Source of the DNA: Rotaria macrura
Lineage: Eukaryota; Rotifera; Eurotatoria; Philodinida; Philodinidae
DNA: 64,000 nt
Direction of reading: 5' to 3'
Assembly: GCA_900239685.1 (NCBI GenBank)
Contig: OENT01000405.1
Location: forward strand, 1-64,000
Made by a program: the position numbers and the translations under genes. The notes below the pieces were generated by a model, which was not told where the DNA came from, did no database searches, and worked only from the letters and a program-made list of their open reading frames with translations. Positions 60,201 through 64,000 of the stretch are shown here, piece by piece. Numbering within the stretch: the first letter of the stretch is position 1; every line of letters starts with the position of its first letter.

Positions 60201-63200
60201 ATTTTCATACTAATGCAATTGTACTTAAATATTGAGTAAGATCATTGGTATTATACAATTGTGCAAATTGTTTCATGGCATTACATAATTCACTTAAATT
60301 TTGTAAACGTTCCACTTCTTGTTTCTTCTTGTATGATTCCATTAAGCCAGATTGTTCAAATATATATAAAGCTTGTTCATGTAAATTCATGTTCGTATCA
60401 TTGCCTTGTATTGTACTTTTACATCGATCGATTAATTGAATAAAATCATGAATTTTCTTTTGTTTCGATAAAGACGAATCCAATTCGATATATGAATACA
60501 ATGAACATTGTTTTTCTTTTGCACCATTTTCAATTTTTTCTAATGTCGCCTTGCCAATCGATCGTGCAGGAAAATTAATTATCCGACGAAATGCATCGTT
60601 ATCATTTGAATTTTGAATTAAACGAAGATATGCTAAAGCACTTTTTATTTCTGATCGTTGATAAAATTTAATTCCACCATAAATACGATATTTAATACCA
60701 CTATTCATTAGGGTTTGTTCGAATTCACGTGCTAAAATTTAACAATAAAAACACGATGATTTTCATACGAATTATTCAATAATGAAAATTTACATTGAGC
60801 ATTTGTACGATAGAGTATTGCAATTTGTGATAGAGATATATGTGGATGACTTTGAGTAAAATCACGAATTACTTGAACAATATGTTTAGCTTCATCGGTA
60901 GTATCAGATGCTTGAAATAATTGAATTTTTTCACCATTTTTTATATTCGTCCAAAGATTTTTACCACTAAATCATTTCCAACGAAAATTTTAACATCTAA
61001 TACTTCATAATTACTATTAGTTTCGTTTTTGTTTTTGACGATAGAATCTAGACACTTTATTTCAATCGATAATCAGTCGTGACACAGTTAGTGAAAGGAA
61101 TAAAAAATACTGTAGGAAATAGGAAAATAACATCATGCAATAGTACACTTCATGAGATACTATGTTCTATGAATTTCAGTACTCGCTGACTGACATGTGT
61201 ATATCTATAGGAAATAATAGTGGTATATTAAATCGCGATGCTTGTCGCGCGTACGATTTCCATTTTTGTCGATTCGATTATCTTGAGTAGGCGTGCGACA
61301 GCTCCAGCTGCCACATGTCTAATCTTGAGTATATATGTAGTAACATGGAATATCAGTTTTATGTTCGTGGTGCATTTGATATAATCATAGATGACTATAT
61401 GTCGATTGTCATGTTCAAAGATGAATTCAGTGATGAAATTTTACTCAGTAACATAGACCTCAACGAACTTCGGTCAATAGCTGATGATCTATTCAAGAAT
61501 AAGAACAAAGGAAATTATATGTGAGTATAGATATATTTTTGAGTTTTCATGAAAACACATTTGTTTTATGTGTTTTAATCTGACTAATTTTCTTTTCAAA
61601 CTTTGTGTCTGCTGTGATTTTCAATATTTGACAATTCACGAGTCTATTCCATGGTTTAAATCTTCATGCGTCATATGTTTGAATTCGTTGAGAATGTTGT
61701 TTATTTCTTCTTTTATACTTTCCGAATATGGACATACTCGATAGTAGTGATGAAAGATTGGATGACAAAAGACCGAAGGAGTAAAGTTCAAGATGTCAAC
61801 ACGAAACAATATTTATTTTCGTTTATCATTTTTTCTATTGTTAATTTTAATCATCGACTTATTTGTATCCGTACCTTCTATCTAGCAATAGACCGAATCC
61901 CTTTTATGAAAGCCTATGTAAGCTTTTGATTAATTAATAAAGATTGTACTCATCATTTAAATGTATTAATCACATTTTGTTCATGTAGTAAGATAATAAA
62001 TCTCGTTGTATTTAACCTCACAATCTTTAGACAGATATACTGGCAAACGTCCATGATAGCTCAGGACGAAGCTGTCCAATTGAATTCCAATCGGATCCGT
62101 TAGTTTTCCGATTCGATCCAATGGTATCTGCCACTCGGATCAGTCGTCTATAAAATTTTTCAAATGTGAAACTTCCGTTCATTATTCATCATATAATTTT
62201 GAAAATCTTCACAAATCAATCAACGTCAATATGATTTTCCCACCTTGCAAACACATACATGAAACAAATGAATTATTTGAATAAGACTCTTTATTTCGTA
62301 CAAGGGAATACAGTGCTGTTGAACAAAAACCATTTTTCATACAGAACATGAAGATCTTAGTTTTCGACATTTTTTTCCTCGATCTTTCTCTCATACATTT
62401 CATTTGAAAGGCCTAAAAAAACTTATTTTGAACGGCAAATGTTTTCGTCCATTTTCAATATTGCGATTCGAGCTAAAAGTTGAAACTTTTATTGATATAT
62501 ATCAGCTGGTAAAGAAAAATTTACTATTTGACTTTCTTTCTGTCATTCAATAAAGTGCCTAAATTTTCATTATTCTATATCACACTCATTTTAGAAAAAA
62601 ACTATATTTAGTGCGATGTCACGTTTTGTAAAGTAGTGTTTGCTCTACAAAATTGCCCACCTCGCCAAATATTGGCATCGTCGCAAAGGGACCTATGAAA
62701 GTTAGTCAAAATAAACATGTTTATTCGCAGCCCAAATTAATTTTTAGACTTTTCAAATATTTCATTACTACTCTCGAACAAAAATCACCACTAACTTTCC
62801 GAGTTTATGTTCGTAAAGAACTGATGATTCTGAGTGGTACTAGCTGCTTTTTATTCGCACAAGTTACTTTTAAGTGACTGGAAATTGGGCGAAGACTTTT
62901 GCGACAGGGGTTATAATGATTTCGCTCGAAAACTCGATTTCATTTATCCAAATGTAGTCAACTAAAAATTTATCTTGACTTGTTCGAAGATCTTATAATG
63001 AACAGAATGATTCAAATCAATTCGGTCATACGTCCGAATCCTTGACTTTTTATGATCTCAACATTTCCTTCTTCGAATTATAGCGAATTTCGACAACCAA
63101 TATCTATTCAAAAAGTGAGTACACTCTGGAATCGGTCAGTGTGTCCAGGCGGTTGTCCGTTTACACGATAACTCTTTACAAATACATTCGATTGAACCGA

Positions 63201-64000
63201 AATTTAGTGCACAGAATTGTCTCACCAATATCTCGGTCGAGCTCAAAGATGAGAAGGATCCGGCAAGAAATGGTTGAGTTATCGCGAAAATTGTCATTTT
63301 TCACCAAACAATCCCTGAGGGAGGATACAGGGAGTTTTTCAAAACAATTTTTTTTTCAGAATTATCCAGAACGTATACAAAATCGACTCAGTCTTTACCG
63401 TTGATTCCGAATCTGATATTATTTTTGCTTTCTAACAGAACGTCGCCTGAAAAAGCATGAAAACTGCATCCCGAAACCAAATGCCCAGATGACCACTAGT
63501 TTTGGGCTGTAGCAGGATACTTCTTCCGTGCACACATTCTAGAATGACTGATTTATCTCATTCACGTTTGAGGTACAGATAACTCTCGGACTTAAGTCCG
63601 AAGTTTTCACATTTATTTTTGTCTCAGTTCACATGTCGTACTTACAGACGAGAATTATTACGCTCGATAACTGCATTTGCTGCGTCCAAAACAACATTCG
63701 TACTTCCTAAAAAAAAGCAAAATAAAAGACGAATAAATTCAACATCTTTGTTTTATTCATTCGATAAAAATGAACTCACGATAGTTCTGTTCTAATTTAA
63801 TAATATGTTCGGCATTGTCTCGTTCCAAATAGAGTGCTTTTAAATATTCATCGATATTAGTAACACATTGTGCACCACGAAATGCATAAATACTTTGATC
63901 GTCATCACCCTATGAGAACAACAGAGGTAGGATGAGAATTTTGTTTTAGTTACTATTCACGAAAAATAAACATGAACTTACAACAGCCATGAAACAATTT
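57229..64000 (-). CDS. Bacterial-type UvrD/PcrA DNA helicase with introns, 3' part only
   Basis: Eight exons seen, frame continuous: 63,982-64,000 (cut by the window), 63,780-63,909, 63,646-63,706, 60,794-60,966, 60,211-60,731, 60,032-60,152, 57,567-57,620, 57,229-57,503. Five introns are 58-73 bp; two are 2,679 and 2,411 bp and hold repeats. In order the protein shows MAVGDDDQSIYAFRGA, QNYRSTNVVLDAANAV, LGKNLWT, IAILYRTNAQSREFEQTL, YRIYGGIKFYQRSEIKSA, FARSIGK-type linker (INFPARSIGKATLEKI), LMTIHGAKGLEFHYVFIVGL (motif V) and EEERRLMYVAITRAK (motif VI). This follows bacterial UvrD/PcrA collinearly through domains 1B-2A/2B, much more closely than the animal FBH1. The missing 5' part should have Walker A. 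A 3'-5' DNA helicase role in repair is inferred. Candidate horizontal transfer; Srs2-like fungal origin is the alternative. Confidence 0.93.
57621..60031 (-). other. 2.4-kb intron of the helicase gene, with repeat copy H
   Basis: Bounded by G|GTAAAT donor (60,031) and TATTTAG acceptor (57,621), and phase is kept across it. It contains palindromic repeat copy H (58,746-59,270). The other frames inside (57,979-58,182; 59,752-60,054) have no domain. Confidence 0.8.
58746..59270 (+). repeat. Palindromic repeat family, copy H (recent, intronic)
   Basis: Full-length, with a perfect left hairpin and perfect terminal palindrome CGGACTTAAGTCCG. Near-identical to copy F at 49.1-49.65 kb in the opposite orientation. 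Lies in a helicase intron, antisense to that gene. Confidence 0.92.
61315..61524 (+). CDS. Doubtful 69-aa frame inside the helicase intron
   Basis: ATG-started frame of balanced acidic composition (for example EYQFYVRGAFDIIIDDYMSI, then DLNELRSIADDLFKNKNKG) followed by a strong donor-like ATAT|GTGAGT at its end. It could be a first exon of a gene nested in the intron on the opposite strand. No partner exon or domain recognised. Confidence 0.25.
   Translation: MSNLEYICSNMEYQFYVRGAFDIIIDDYMSIVMFKDEFSDEILLSNIDLNELRSIADDLFKNKNKGNYM
62320..62890. mobile_element. Diverged relic of the Tc1/mariner-like element at 43.5 kb
   Basis: The right half (about 62,728-62,850) matches the right arm of the 43.5-kb element (CCAAATTAATTTTTAGACTT, CTCTCGAACAAAAATCACCA, AAAGAACTGATGATTCTGAG) with substitutions and small indels. 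The left half (about 62,345-62,440) is a weaker inverted match (GAAAGGCCTAAAAAAACTTA). The 290 bp between them is the likely counterpart of the unsequenced centre. Confidence 0.6.
63105..63620 (+). repeat. Palindromic repeat family, copy I (intronic)
   Basis: Full-length except for a damaged first hairpin arm (ATCTATTC instead of GTGTACTC). Internal hairpin, GATTCCGAATCTGATATTAT, CCGTGCACACATTCTAG and the terminal CGGACTTAAGTCCG are intact. Same orientation as H; antisense to the helicase. Confidence 0.88.

Larger units (their letters stand above)
60967..63645 (-). other. 2.7-kb intron of the helicase gene, with repeat copy I and a Tc1/mariner-like relic
   Basis: Bounded by CT|GTAAGT donor and GATTTAG acceptor, restoring a Leu codon within a conserved NNSRLGKNLW stretch. 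It contains a relic of the 43.5-kb element (62,320-62,890) and palindromic repeat copy I (63,105-63,620), the latter ending 26 bp from the donor exon. Confidence 0.8.

Noticed and set aside
20455..63620. Regularly recurring palindromes as a CRISPR array
   Set aside because: Copies are 0.5 kb long, irregularly spaced over 43 kb, in both orientations, in a eukaryotic gene context; no short repeat-spacer pattern exists.
1..64000. tRNA, rRNA or snRNA genes
   Set aside because: I looked for T-loop-type GGTTCGAATC and similar cues by eye and found none with a matching acceptor stem; a covariance-model scan would be needed to exclude them.

Overview
The window is animal nuclear DNA, AT-rich by eye, with compact genes split by mostly short introns (45-98 bp, GT..AG) that keep the reading frame across every junction I checked. 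A ciliary pair (enkurin and FOXJ1), a Neverland/DAF-36-type Rieske oxygenase present twice, a tetraspanin, a bacterial-type UvrD helicase carrying eukaryotic introns, and many short palindromic repeats together suggest a bdelloid rotifer or a similar small ciliated lophotrochozoan. That assignment is inference; no rRNA, tRNA or mitochondrial marker is present to fix it.

Layout. 1-5 kb: gene-poor, with a foldback element (about 1.9-3.07 kb) and one possible small gene. 5.1-5.7 kb: a small secreted or LURP1/tubby-like protein. 6.0-7.7 kb: nested inverted-repeat element. 9.0-10.8 kb: two-exon gene of unknown function (-) whose intron holds a MITE. 11.2 kb: small hypothetical gene. 15.7-18.7 kb: gene with a Crypton/ZMYM/KIAA1958-type tyrosine-recombinase N-terminal-like domain. 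20.4-23.5 kb: two palindromic repeats and an assembly or haplotype duplication. 24.25-25.27 kb: ENKUR (-), five exons. 30.0-31.9 kb: FOXJ1 (-), two exons. 34.4 and 36.3 kb: small membrane proteins. 36.7-37.5 kb: tetraspanin (-). 41.7-43.0 kb: Rieske oxygenase copy 1 (+). 43.5-44.2 kb: Tc1/mariner-like element with perfect 200-bp inverted ends around a sequence gap. 45.0-45.75 kb: probable myristoylated globin-like protein. 52.3-53.75 kb: Rieske oxygenase copy 2 (-), tail to tail with copy 1. 57.2-64.0 kb: 3' part of the UvrD-type helicase gene (-), running off the right edge.

The main unexplained structure is a repeat family of about 0.5 kb, in nine copies, all between 20.4 and 63.6 kb. Each copy has a hairpin at its left end, an internal AATCCCTG/CAGGGATT hairpin, an imperfect inverted copy of the left-end sequence near the right end, and a final CGGACTTAAGTCCG palindrome. 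Two copies lie in two very long introns of the helicase gene, antisense to it. Two copies, 9 kb apart and in opposite orientation, are nearly identical. I recognise no transposase. Functionally, FOXJ1 (master regulator of motile cilia) and enkurin (an axonemal protein) belong to one biological programme, but they are 5 kb apart with repeats between and are not an operon. The other genes look unrelated.
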